64,000 nt of DNA from JBJHBP01 sp050485645 (lineage in GTDB: Bacteria; Pseudomonadota; Gammaproteobacteria; Steroidobacterales; Rariloculaceae), in contig JBJHBT010000010.1 in NCBI GenBank assembly GCA_050485645.1, positions 1-64,000 of the forward strand, in the 5' to 3' direction. Positions 1 through 7,407 of the stretch are shown one piece after another; positions within the stretch are counted from its first letter, which is position 1, and every line of letters begins with the position of its first letter. Position numbers and translations under genes: made by a program. The notes beneath the pieces are model-generated. The model ran no database searches. It was not told the origin of the DNA and saw nothing but the letters and a program-made list of their open reading frames with translations.

Positions 1-258
1 TCTCATGGGACAGCGCCCCACCTTCTCAGTAAGCCGTTGATCTGACTGGATCGTTTCCGGGTATTTCCGCCTGTAGCCCGGCTCATCCCGGGTCCACTCC
101 CGGAGCCCCTAGTTCTGGCAGCGCACAGCGAAGATATGTCCAGTACGGTTTCGGATTGCCGAAGTGCGCGGCGGTGAATCGCGCCAAGGCTGCGGGCAAG
201 GCCTGCGTGGAAATCGACCACGGCATGGTCGCGCCGGACCGCGACATTGCGCAGGCCG

Positions 259-523
259 CGGTACGTGGAAGATGAGTTCGAGGCCTATCTCAAGTGTGGC
301 CTGCTCGAGCACGGATTCCTTCGGGTAAAGTGCGTGGCCTGTCAGGCGGAGAAGCTGGTCGCGTTCAGTTGCAAGCGCCGCGGGTGACTCCGGGCATCCT
401 GCCCTCCGCCCTGAGGAGCAGGCCGTGATCGAGCGGATTCTCGGGCACCTCGGCGGCGACGGCGAAGTGTCCGCTCCGGCCAACCCGAGCCGGGCGCCGC
501 CCCGGGGCAAGCTCCTGGTCTGA
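259..523 (+). pseudogene. IS91-family transposase remnant with internal deletion
   Basis: Two pieces of one gene can be read. Codons at 259-387 give the zinc-binding N-terminal region typical of IS91/IS801-type Y2 transposases: RYVEDEFEAYLKCG, then a C-x2-C pair (VKCVACQ) and AFSCKRRG, where a TGA stops the frame. In intact members a further Cys-rich stretch and the HUH/Y2 catalytic core follow. Here only about 22 bases separate it from a second in-frame piece (410-523, PEEQAVIERILGHLGGD to GKLLV and a stop) that resembles the transposase C-terminus. The whole catalytic core is missing, so this is a dead element. Family assignment is from memory of IS91 protein motifs. Confidence 0.7.
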
Positions 524-815
524 CCGCTGCGTCATCCTCATCGATACCCGTGCCGCCGAGCGGGACGGGTGGGTCCGGGCTCGAGACGGGGTGCGCTGAC
601 ATTTCCCGGGGAAAGGGGAAGATTCAGGTGCCCGAAAGTCGAGGGGTCGGGCCGGCCCCGCCAAGAGGGTGGCTCGATCTGCCGCACTCTACCCCACAGC
701 AACCGGTCCCGACGGTTTGGCTGCTGGCGTAATGGCCCCTTATACGCACTTGTATGGTGAGTAGGGCCCAAGATCGTCAGGATGGAGGGCGCCGGCAGCG
801 TCCCTTGTAGGTACC
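524..815. other. No gene recognised
   Basis: This spacer between the transposase remnant and the next readable frames has no coding potential that I can support on either strand and no clear promoter. It probably belongs to the rearranged zone at the left end of the window. Confidence 0.4.
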
Positions 816-956
816 GTGTACGGGATTTTCCTGCTCGGGTCTTTCGTATCCGGCTCCGCCGCGGGCATGATGATTGGTGCTGGGCTGGCTGCGGGTTCCT
901 GGGTTAGAGTTTGGAGTCCAACAGATTGGGGGACGAATAGAGTCCCCCGACTCTAG
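816..956 (+). CDS. Possible short hydrophobic Gly/Ala-rich peptide
   Basis: A GTG-started frame of 46 codons reads VYGIFLLGSFVSGSAAGMM and continues with a Gly/Ala-rich hydrophobic stretch that could form one membrane helix, ending in a polar tail. There is no convincing ribosome-binding site, and the tail runs through the hairpin at 928-948. It may be a fragment of a larger membrane protein or a chance frame; I do not recognise a family. Confidence 0.2.
   Translation: MYGIFLLGSFVSGSAAGMMIGAGLAAGSWVRVWSPTDWGTNRVPRL
928..948. other. Perfect 7-bp hairpin
   Basis: GGGGGAC at 928-934 pairs with GTCCCCC at 942-948 around a 7-nt loop. No T-run follows, so it is not a standard intrinsic terminator. 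It lies 20 bases before the ATG at 968 and could influence translation of the gene that follows. Confidence 0.45.
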
Positions 957-967
957 GGAAAGGAACG

Positions 968-1335
968 ATGCCAAGTCATTTCAAGTTCGTGTGGGTGGAT
1001 TGATCGCTCTTTGGGGCGGCGCTTTTTTCCTTGCGCGGTACCTCCTGGAGACTCCTGAAACCGCGTTTATACTGATCGTTGGCTTCACGCTTTTCCTGAG
1101 CGTAATGACACTTAACCTTGTGTTGTCGAAGCAGGCTAAAGGCATCGAGACAAATTTTTGGCTGGCGCTCGTGTTCTTGCTCTATGGAGGATTCATGCAA
1201 GCCCTCGGACCACAGCCTGAAGCCGGCCCATGGGCGCTTGTGCCGTCCGTAGTTTTCGTGGGCGCGTTGTATGGAATCTTCGAATTCTTTTTTCGGAGGG
1301 AAAAGACCCTCCTGTTCCGTCAGCGTTCTCCGTAG
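968..1335 (+). pseudogene. Small four-helix membrane protein, probably frameshifted
   Basis: The ATG at 968 follows a good ribosome-binding site (AAAGGAACG) but reads only MPSHFKFVWVD before a TGA at 1001. One base out of register, an open frame continues to 1335 with four hydrophobic segments (IALWGGAFFLARYL, a stretch around FILIVGFTLFLSV, LALVFLLYGGF and VPSVVFVGALYGIFEF). A single missing base after GAT at 998-1000 would restore VWVDWIALWGG, a natural join. I therefore read it as one roughly 120-residue integral membrane protein with a -1 frameshift, real or from sequencing. Alternatively translation starts later, at an in-frame GTG or TTG near 991-1002. Family unknown. Confidence 0.45.
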
Positions 1336-1480
1336 GTGCCGGGCGGATAGGAAGTTCAATCCGGCGGCCCGAGTGCGCAGATGGCGTGTTGTGTCAGCGG
1401 GTGGGGACGGTGGTGGGACAGCGGACGGAGTGGTCGGGGGGTGCGCCATCGGTGGCTTTCAAGCCCGCGCGCTGGGCGAG

Positions 1481-1757
1481 GTCGGTGCTTATTCTCGTTA
1501 CGCCCAGGGAGTCGGTACAGATCTCCGAAGCCGCCCCCGGCGACAGCGACCCCATGGCCGAGCGAATGAAACGGCTGCGCGACCAGTTCGGCTTTTCCGA
1601 CAGCACTCCCGAGAATATCGAGGCTGTCATGACGCAACTCCAGAGCATCGACTTGTTTCGGGAGTTCCGTCAGGGCGATGTATCGCTGGAACGCTGGGAC
1701 CGCATGCGCACCACCGGTGACCGGCTGAAGGAAGCGCTGGGCTTTCTCTACTATTGA
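1481..1757 (+). pseudogene. Duplicated 3' end of the secretin gene
   Basis: The frame ending at 1757 repeats the C-terminal 92 residues of the secretin protein encoded at 2687-4558, with 86 of the 92 identical from RSVLILVTPRES to GFLYY and the stop. Similarity starts abruptly near 1481; the sequence upstream (1336-1480) is unrelated. It lacks a signal peptide, TPR region and nearly all of the secretin domain, and has no plausible start, so it cannot make a pore. The few substitutions suggest a fairly recent duplication or recombination. It directly abuts the truncated receptor gene on the other strand. Confidence 0.85.
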
Positions 1758-2092
1758 GTCATCTGGATGTCGGACGTGGTGCTCTGCGCGGCGGAAATCC
1801 TCACTTCACGGGTGGAGGTGTTGAAGCCTTCCAGCCTGTAGGTGACCTGGTACTGGCCCGGGGGTAGGAAGGTCAACTTGTAGCTGCCGCTGGGGTCCGT
1901 GGTGACGACCTTTGCGCCCTGCATTTGGGGGGAGGTTGCGGTGACCGTAACGCCGGGCAGCGCTGCGCCGTCCGGGCCGGTCACGAAGCCGGTCAGGTCG
2001 CCTCTCGGGTTCTGCGCCAGGGCCGGCGTCGCGATCAACGCGACGGCGGCAAGAATCAGCAGCAGGGAACCCCAGCTGAAAGCTCTCCTCAT
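1751..2092 (-). pseudogene. Truncated N-terminus of an Oar-like TonB-dependent receptor
   Basis: The 113-codon frame encodes a signal peptide (MRRAFSWGSLLLILAAVALI to ALAQ) and one carboxypeptidase-regulatory-like beta-sandwich (about residues 30-105: GFVTGPDGAALPGVTVTA, GSYKLTFLPPGQYQVTY). In Oar-type TonB receptors, known mainly from Acidobacteria and Myxobacteria, this domain precedes the plug and barrel. Here it ends after SDIQMTQ, and the stop codon lies in the sequence of the adjacent secretin-gene duplicate, so a rearrangement cut the gene and supplied the stop. A small secreted product is still possible but a working receptor is not. Alternative reading: a genuine short carboxypeptidase-regulatory-like protein. 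Confidence 0.6.
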
Positions 2093-2267
2093 GGCAGCGC
2101 ATCCTTATTCTGGAGTATCGAAAAGTACGGTGGAGGCCTGAGCATACACAGTGCCTTGGCGATCGGATGTGAAGCGCCACACATAACGCTACTGCATCAC
2201 AGTAACTGGTGAAAATGTGGCGCACAGTGCATGCCTGCCGGTCCCCTTCGGGATCCCAAGGGCTCTC

Positions 2268-2639
2268 ATGCACATACGAGCGAGCGTCATCGCAGCAGGC
2301 GTGGCTTTTACCATGCTCGCTGCCTCAGGGTGTGCCGCTACAAGCGGCCAGGTCATCCCCACCGCCGACATCGATGACACCGTCATCACATCGACGATCA
2401 AGGCTCGTCATGCGCAGAGCGCGGAGGGGGCGCTTGCCGGCATCATGGTCGAGACGCTCTATGGCGTGGTGCTGTTGACCGGTTTTGCGGAAAGCCCGCA
2501 GGAAAGGATGACGGCACAGAACATCGCCATGGACGTGGCAGGCGTCAAGGCCATACATAACGAGATCGTTATCCAGGCTGACGTCACAGCCGGGGACACC
2601 GCACCGGGCGACCGGGCAATCCCTGTGCTTCGACTTTGA
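2268..2639 (+). CDS. BON-domain lipoprotein
   Basis: This 123-residue protein starts MHIRASVIAAGVAFTM and has a lipobox LAASGC, so Cys20 should be lipidated. Residues about 32-100 form one BON domain (DDTVITSTIKARHAQ, then LYGVVLLTGFAES and GVKAIHNEIVIQ). BON domains are small alpha/beta modules thought to bind phospholipid or other envelope components, as in OsmY and DolP. I prefer the ATG at 2268 to the upstream ATG at 2217 because only the shorter form begins with a proper lipoprotein signal. It immediately precedes the secretin gene on the same strand, so it may be a small outer-membrane partner, but that is inference. Confidence 0.8.
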   Translation: MHIRASVIAAGVAFTMLAASGCAATSGQVIPTADIDDTVITSTIKARHAQSAEGALAGIMVETLYGVVLLTGFAESPQERMTAQNIAMDVAGVKAIHNEIVIQADVTAGDTAPGDRAIPVLRL

Positions 2640-2686
2640 CACGCGCTGTGCTTCGTCAACTCCTCTCTTCCCCCAGGATCACGCTG

Positions 2687-4558
2687 ATGAAAACACCTGC
2701 CCACGCCAGGCGCCGAGGCCGGTTTGCGGCCGCTGTCGCGCTGACGCTCTGCGCCGCGACACCCGCCTGGGCGGGGGAGTCCGCCATGTCCTTTGTGAAT
2801 ATGCTGGAATCAGTGGCGCTGGTGCCGGCCGGCACACACGACTCGGAGATGCTGGCCAAGGTTACGGTGGCCGTCGGCTACATCAAGCGCCTGGACCTGC
2901 CCAGGGCGCACCTGGCGGTCAACGAGGCCCTGCAACTGGACCCGCGCAACTCGCAGCTGCACTTCCTCAACGGTTTTGTCTATCACCTCCAGGCGCGCCA
3001 GGGCGATACGCAGAAGGGCGAGCTTGCGCTGGAAGGCTATCAGCAGGCGCTGCGCATCGACCCGAACAACTGGATTGCGCAGGAATTCCAGGGCCTGGCC
3101 TACATGGATCTGCACCGCTACGACCGCGCCAGGCTGGCGTTCTCCGAGGTTCTGCTGTTGACGCCGGAAAGCGCGCGCTCGATCTACGGCCTGATGGTGA
3201 CCTCCTACCTGACCGGCGACGCCAGGACGGCGTGCGCCATGGCAGATCAGTTCCTCAAGGTGTCTGCAAAGCCTCATGCGGGGTTCCTGCGCTCGAGTAT
3301 TCCCGTCTATGCCTCCTGCGGGAGCTTTGCCCGGGCCGAATGGATTCGGGCCGCGCTGGTCCAGCTTGAAGGCGAAGGGCCCGAGATCGCGCGCCTCGAT
3401 CGACGCCTGGCGCAGTGGAGGGCTGTCTACAACGATCCCTTGATGGTGCGCGCGCAGGCCTTCACTGCGTCGACCGAGCGCGCGGAATCCGAAGAATATG
3501 GATGGCGCGACGACGACAGCGAAGTTGCGGAGTTCGAGGACTCAGACGCCGCGTGGTCCGCGCCGCCGATGGACGACCTCGAACATGGTCCGCGCATGCT
3601 GCTGGTGGACGTGGTGCTGCTCTCGACCCAGGAGCTCATGGCCACGTCCAAAGGCGTCAACCTGTTCAATGCCCTGACCTTGCAGCTCGGCTCATTTGCC
3701 AACAACCTGCCGGCCTATTCGCGGGTTTTCACTTCCGATGCGTTCGACGGCGGGGAGCCCTCGACGAGCAGGTCCATCACCCGGGCCGTCACCATTCCTG
3801 CGTTGTCCTACTCCCTGAACATCGCAAATGCCAACAGTTCGCTCAACGAAGTGCTGGCACGCCCGACCCTGGCCGCCATCGAAGGCGAGACCTCAGAGTT
3901 CTTCTCGGGTATCAACCTCAGTGCCGGCGTGGTCTCCGCCAGTGAGGAAGGCGGCGTGACCGTCATACCGGTGGAAAAGAGCTTCGGCATCAGGCTGTCC
4001 GTGACGCCGAATTTCCTGCCACAGGGCCGGGTGCAGCTCAAGGTCGAAGCCTCGCGCACCGCATTGAACGCCGCCGTCGACAACCCGTCGGTGGCCTATC
4101 AGATCGAGATCGCGGAGACCACGGCCAACGCGAACGTGGTAATGAATATGGGCCAGACCCTGGTGCTGAGCGGTCTGAGCGAAAAGTCATCGTCCAGGAC
4201 ACGCGATGGTGTGCCGTTCCTGCAGGATGTGCCCGGGCTCCAATACCTTTTTTCGCAAAGGAGGGCCAACGATCTGCAACGTTCGGTGCTGATCCTCGTC
4301 ACGCCCAGGGAGTCCGTGCAGATTACCGAGGCCGCCCCGGGCGACAGCGACCCAATGGCCGAGCGCATGAAACGGCTGCGCGACCAGTTCGGCTTCTCCG
4401 AGAGCACCCCCGCGAATATCGAGGCCGTCATGACCCAACTGCAGAGCAACACCTTCTTTCGGGAGTTCCGCCAGGGCGATGTATCGCTGGAACGCTGGGA
4501 CCGCATGCGCACCACCGGTGACCGGCTGAAGGAAGCGCTGGGCTTTCTTTACTATTGA
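2687..4558 (+). CDS. TPR-repeat secretin (type II/III secretion or pilus-type outer-membrane pore)
   Basis: The 623-residue product has a signal peptide (MKTPAHARRRGRF to PAWAGE), a TPR-like helical region (about 45-200; AVNEALQLDPRN, QALRIDPNNW, VLLLTPESA), a charged linker, and a C-terminal secretin domain from LLVDVVLLSTQELM. The secretin signature is clear: GQTLVLSGLSEKSSS, then DGVPFLQDVPGLQYLF and VLILVTPRES. Secretins form the multimeric outer-membrane gate of type II, type III, type IV pilus, Tad or phage systems. An N-terminal TPR block replaces the usual N-domains. The ATG at 2687 is preferred to an upstream TTG because the signal peptide follows it. No ATPase, pilin or inner-membrane partner lies nearby, so the system it serves is unknown. 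Its 3' end is duplicated at 1481-1757. Confidence 0.85.
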   Translation: MKTPAHARRRGRFAAAVALTLCAATPAWAGESAMSFVNMLESVALVPAGTHDSEMLAKVTVAVGYIKRLDLPRAHLAVNEALQLDPRNSQLHFLNGFVYHLQARQGDTQKGELALEGYQQALRIDPNNWIAQEFQGLAYMDLHRYDRARLAFSEVLLLTPESARSIYGLMVTSYLTGDARTACAMADQFLKVSAKPHAGFLRSSIPVYASCGSFARAEWIRAALVQLEGEGPEIARLDRRLAQWRAVYNDPLMVRAQAFTASTERAESEEYGWRDDDSEVAEFEDSDAAWSAPPMDDLEHGPRMLLVDVVLLSTQELMATSKGVNLFNALTLQLGSFANNLPAYSRVFTSDAFDGGEPSTSRSITRAVTIPALSYSLNIANANSSLNEVLARPTLAAIEGETSEFFSGINLSAGVVSASEEGGVTVIPVEKSFGIRLSVTPNFLPQGRVQLKVEASRTALNAAVDNPSVAYQIEIAETTANANVVMNMGQTLVLSGLSEKSSSRTRDGVPFLQDVPGLQYLFSQRRANDLQRSVLILVTPRESVQITEAAPGDSDPMAERMKRLRDQFGFSESTPANIEAVMTQLQSNTFFREFRQGDVSLERWDRMRTTGDRLKEALGFLYY

Positions 4559-4567
4559 GGGCAACTA

Positions 4568-5074
4568 ATGAGAACGACGATGAAACAAACGACCTATCTG
4601 ATGATGCTTAGCATTTTTCTGCTTATAGCAAAAGACAGTGTAGCAATGGAGCCGCCGATTTCCCGCCAGGCAACGCTCGTAGAGCGTACATCGGTAACTG
4701 ATTTTCTGATCGAAGCCACCGGTATTTATATTTCCACTGAGACCCGCGAGCGGCGGATTGACCGTGATCTCAACGACAATGGGGTAAGAGAAGCTACCAA
4801 AGACGCGAAGAAGGCTGCCGTCTGGTATCTTTTGAGCGGCTCCACCGATCCCATGTTGAATACACCTGCAGCAGAAAGCAGTTTCCGTGCGCATGAGGCG
4901 TACTTCTATAATTTAGACAACATAGAAAATTATTGGATTACGTGGGAGCAGTCTAACCATTCAAAGATGCGGTCACGTACTCCTGAGGGTAACGGCTTAA
5001 TGATTACCAAGCACTTCAGGATCAACCCCGAGCTGATTCGCGCAGACCTTGTGCGATTCAACATCATAAAATAG
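4568..5074 (+). CDS. Small AT-richer secreted protein of unknown function
   Basis: This encodes 168 residues with a signal peptide (MRTTMKQTTYLMMLSIFLLI to SVA). The mature part includes TDFLIEATGIYIS, AKKAAVWYLLSGSTDPML and ITKHFRINPELIRADLV. This pattern reminds me of the N-terminal domain of FlgT-like/DUF6175 envelope proteins, but the match is from memory and the protein is shorter than those. The gene starts 9 bases after the secretin stop with its Shine-Dalgarno (GAGGG) overlapping that stop, so the two are probably translationally coupled. Base composition is visibly AT-richer than the neighbours, suggesting acquisition from another source. Confidence 0.6.
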   Translation: MRTTMKQTTYLMMLSIFLLIAKDSVAMEPPISRQATLVERTSVTDFLIEATGIYISTETRERRIDRDLNDNGVREATKDAKKAAVWYLLSGSTDPMLNTPAAESSFRAHEAYFYNLDNIENYWITWEQSNHSKMRSRTPEGNGLMITKHFRINPELIRADLVRFNIIK

Positions 5075-5096
5075 CCGTGTTGAACTGAGTGCCTGG

Positions 5097-5340
5097 CTAC
5101 GGAGTCGTCGTCAGCGACTCCTGCAATGCAGGAGCCTCAGGATTCCCAGGATGTCGCTGCAGCAATCGCGCGCTCATCGACGGCGCCTCTGGTATCTCGC
5201 CGCGATCCCGGTAAATTGTCGCCAGGGCCCAGCACGTCACGTCGTGAATGACAGCGTCCGCAGGCCTTCGGCTGACTCGCCGGATGCACTCGCACTTCGC
5301 TGCGACGGGCGATGCCGCTGGCAGGATCCATGTGCCAAAC
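5097..5340 (-). pseudogene. Multihaem cytochrome / TPR protein remnant, frameshifted
   Basis: Reading leftwards, one frame gives MDPASGIARRSEVRVHPAS followed by KACGRCHSRR, containing a c-type haem site (CGRCH). A second frame then takes over with ALATIYRDRGEIPEA, SARLLQRHPGNPEA and a stop, which is a typical final TPR helix pair. Proteins combining paired CXXCH motifs with C-terminal TPRs exist, and these two pieces would be parts of such a protein, joined here by a deletion with frame change. There is no start or signal peptide, so it is a fragment. Boundaries are approximate. Confidence 0.5.
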
Positions 5341-5363
5341 CTGTCCTGACCCCACCAGACGCC

Positions 5364-5630
5364 GTTGCATTGAGCGTGTCTGTGCTTACCGGGTGCCTGA
5401 GCGCCCCGGCGAACTGGATCCTGCTGCAGGACCGGCATACGCCCGACGACGAAGTCCGGCTCGTGATCGCGCCGGACTCGCCGCTCCCACCCGCTCTGCG
5501 CGCCGAGCAGGCCGATGAGCTGGCGACCCTGTACTGCCAGGATCACGGCTACGCGTCGGCCGAGCAGGTTGGCGAGGAGGAGGCCGTATTCATGCTCGGA
5601 GCCGATGTCATCGCGCGCTACTATCGCTGC
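5364..5630 (+). pseudogene. Lipoprotein-like fragment
   Basis: The frame reads VALSVSVLTGC, which looks like the end of a lipoprotein signal, then a mature region including DEVRLVIAPDSPLPP, LATLYCQDHGYAS and GADVIARYYRC. The signal region is too short, with no ATG or ribosome-binding site in front. After YYRCA the frame runs into insertion-sequence DNA. It may be the remains of a small lipoprotein gene whose start is decayed. Family not recognised. Confidence 0.35.
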
Positions 5631-5716
5631 GCAGGACGTTCGGGGCGTAAGCTCCCCCGAATAGTAGACCACTCGTGGGTGGAGATTCTTGGCGAAATGC
5701 AGCCAGGAGGACCCCC

Positions 5717-5881
5717 ACGAAAAAGTCGAAGTACAGCGACAGCCAGATCGTCTCGATCCTGAAGGAAACCGAAGCCGGTCAGCCGGTGAAAGAGCTGTGC
5801 CGGAAGTACGGCATCAGCTCGGCGTGCCACTACAACTGGAAGTCGAAGTTCGGCGGGATGAGCGTGTCGGAGCTCAAGCGG
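5717..5881 (+). mobile_element. IS3-family OrfA fragment with ACG in place of the start codon
   Basis: After an ideal Shine-Dalgarno (AGGAGG, 5709-5714 area) the frame begins with ACG at 5717 where related elements have ATG: ACG-KKSKYSDSQIVSILKE, then GQPVKELCRKYGIS, YNWKSKFGGMSVSELKR. This is the helix-turn-helix half of an IS3-family (IS51/IS407-like) OrfA. It ends abruptly after SELKR at 5881; the leucine-zipper part of OrfA and all of OrfB (DDE catalytic domain) are absent. The element is dead through both truncation and loss of its start codon. Confidence 0.8.
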
Positions 5882-6031
5882 CCGCCGTTCACGCTTTACC
5901 TCGTAGGCCTTGAATGCGCGGATGCTCCCGTCCGCCTCCTCAACCGCCACGGTGACATCGACGTCTCGTTCCTTCTGAGCCGCTGAGTCGAGCACCATAT
6001 CGCCGACGATCACCTCTACCGCATCCGGATT
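5882..6031 (-). pseudogene. PD-(D/E)XK nuclease-like fragment
   Basis: On the minus strand the frame gives NPDAVEVIVGDMVLDSAAQ, KERDVDVTVAVEEADG and AFKAYEVKRE. The spacing of an acidic beta-strand (DVDVTV) before an E-x-K pair (YEVKRE) is what one expects in a PD-(D/E)XK restriction-type nuclease fold. The frame then hits the junction with the IS3 fragment at about 5882, so the rest of the gene has been lost. Which nuclease family it came from cannot be said. Confidence 0.4.
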
Positions 6032-6471
6032 CCGCCGTACACAGCAACTCACCAGCCCCCAACACCATCGTCGCTGGCCCGAGAGGGCCACGGTCGGGGC
6101 ACCAACCCGACCAGTGCCGGAACACCACTCCGGCACGAGCATGCGCCGTAGCCACGTGCGGGTAGTTCCGCTCGCGTGGCGGCGGGAAACCGTCGAACGT
6201 ACCCCCGGCAGGTGGGCTGCATGCGCGGCGGGAAACCGCCGCGAGCTCGGAAGGAGAAATCTGGACCGAGCGGTACCAAAGCGCGCAAGCGCCTTGGATC
6301 GCTGTATAGCTCAAGCCTGTAATTGCCGCCGAAGAGGTGGCATCTGGGTTAGTGATTGGAATCTCGGGCCGGCGAAACCCCTCGATGAGGGCGAGATCTG
6401 TTGGATCAGGTATGCATGGTGAGGCGCTGGCTAACGGATCGACTCCGTAGTCTAAGGTGGGCCTGTTGGCT
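6032..6471. other. No gene recognised
   Basis: This gap holds no frame that I can assign. The string GCGGCGGGAAACCG or close variants occurs twice (around 6178 and 6227). It appears to be remnant DNA next to the truncated nuclease and IS3 pieces. Confidence 0.4.
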
Positions 6472-6518
6472 CATATCCGACATCTCGGTGTACCTCAGCG
6501 GTGTACCAGTCGGATATG
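6472..6518. repeat. Inverted repeat enclosing a direct repeat
   Basis: CATATCCGAC at 6472-6481 is the exact inverse of GTCGGATATG at 6509-6518. Between them CGGTGTACC occurs twice (6486-6494 and 6499-6507), offset by 13 bases. It lies just downstream of the tRNA-Ser 3' end. It could be an operator, a recombination site or the end of a lost element. Confidence 0.6.
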
Positions 6519-6572
6519 TGCAGGCACCGGATCTTAAACGAATTTAAGTCCCTCAATACCTTGAGAAAAAGT

Positions 6573-6663
6573 TGGCGGAGAGGGAGGGATTCGAACCCTC
6601 GAAGGGCTTTTGACCCTTACTCCCTTAGCAGGGGAGCGCTTTCGACCACTCAGCCACCTCTCC
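6573..6663 (-). tRNA. tRNA-Ser(GCU)
   Basis: The reverse complement folds as a class II tRNA: acceptor GGAGAGG/CCTCTCC, the D-arm sequence TGGCTGAGTGGTCGAAAGC, anticodon stem CTCCC/GGGAG with loop CTGCTAA (anticodon GCU, complement at 6627-6629), a long variable arm (AAGGGTCAAAAGCCCTT), a T-arm with GGTTCGAATCC, discriminator G and an encoded CCA (6573-6575). It sits downstream of csrA, the usual position in gammaproteobacteria. tRNA 3' ends often serve as integration sites, and the DNA beyond this one (1-6570) is full of mobile-element debris. Confidence 0.97.
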
Positions 6664-6899
6664 GCAGGGTGCAAGGTCAGGGCGCGATTCTAGCCCGCAT
6701 CCGTCACCGAATACACCCATTCGCCTGATTTCCAGATGAACGCCGCGCGAGCTTCCAACCTGAGCTGCTGACGCGACCGTTCCGGCGTCGAGGTGTTGCC
6801 TGGAAGGCGCTGTGAGCCTGTTCGCCGTACCGGCCGTGTCCGCACCCGCCCGGAGCGCTGTACAGGGTGAGCGGCGGCCGGGCGCCAGCCATTGCTTCG

Positions 6900-7115
6900 T
6901 CAGCGCTGCATCGCGCCAACGGCCACGGCTCTGGGCGCCTCGTCGTCTACCTGCTCACGCTTGATGCGTTCGTAGATTTCCTCACGATGCACGGCGACAT
7001 GCCGTGGCGCATTGACTCCAAGCCGGACCTGATTTCCTTTGACACCGAGCACGGTGACAGTGACCTCATCACCAATCACCACCGTCTCCCCCACTCGGCG
7101 GGTCAAGATCAGCAT
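6900..7115 (-). CDS. csrA: Carbon storage regulator CsrA
   Basis: This 71-residue RNA-binding protein begins MLILTRRVGETVVIGDEVTV and keeps the RNA-contacting elements: Leu4 in the first strand and Arg44 in VAVHREEIYERI. CsrA dimers bind GGA motifs in mRNA leaders and control translation of genes for metabolism, motility and biofilm. The start at 7115 follows a good Shine-Dalgarno (AAGGAG) and matches the family N-terminus. The tail (about residues 56-71) is a little longer than in the 61-residue E. coli protein. The order alaS-csrA-tRNA-Ser is conserved in the class. CsrA often acts together with c-di-GMP enzymes such as the one at 25730-28348. Confidence 0.96.
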   Translation of the reverse strand: MLILTRRVGETVVIGDEVTVTVLGVKGNQVRLGVNAPRHVAVHREEIYERIKREQVDDEAPRAVAVGAMQR

Positions 7116-7290
7116 AGCCAAACTCCTTCTCGGTCTTCGCCGCTGCTCCCCGCACACATCGATTCGCGTGTTTGTGTCAGGCATCAGCGGGGTACCCTCC
7201 GACCGGTCGACAGGTTGCGGCGCGGTACCGCGGAATTGCCAACGCGGGCGTCCTTGGGCAGGCCGGCCGGTATACTTGTGATTCGAATGG

Positions 7291-7337
7291 CGGGCCGGTC
7301 CCCCTGGCCGGGGCGATCCATACTCACCCCCGGCCCG
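7291..7337. repeat. Inverted repeat in the alaS-csrA spacer
   Basis: CGGGCCGG at 7291-7298 is inversely repeated as CCGGCCCG at 7330-7337, about 70 bases beyond the alaS stop. There is no T-run on either side. It may help separate alaS and csrA transcription or flank the csrA promoter, but the function is not visible. Confidence 0.35.
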
Positions 7338-7407
7338 ACCAATACTAAAGCATTATTTCGGCCAAGTGACCGTTTTGGGGCATTGCGCCAGTACGATTAG
7401 ACGCGAT

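Noticed and set aside
2636..2686. Upstream TTG start for the secretin gene
   Set aside because: It would put 17 residues before the signal peptide; the ATG at 2687 begins a normal signal.
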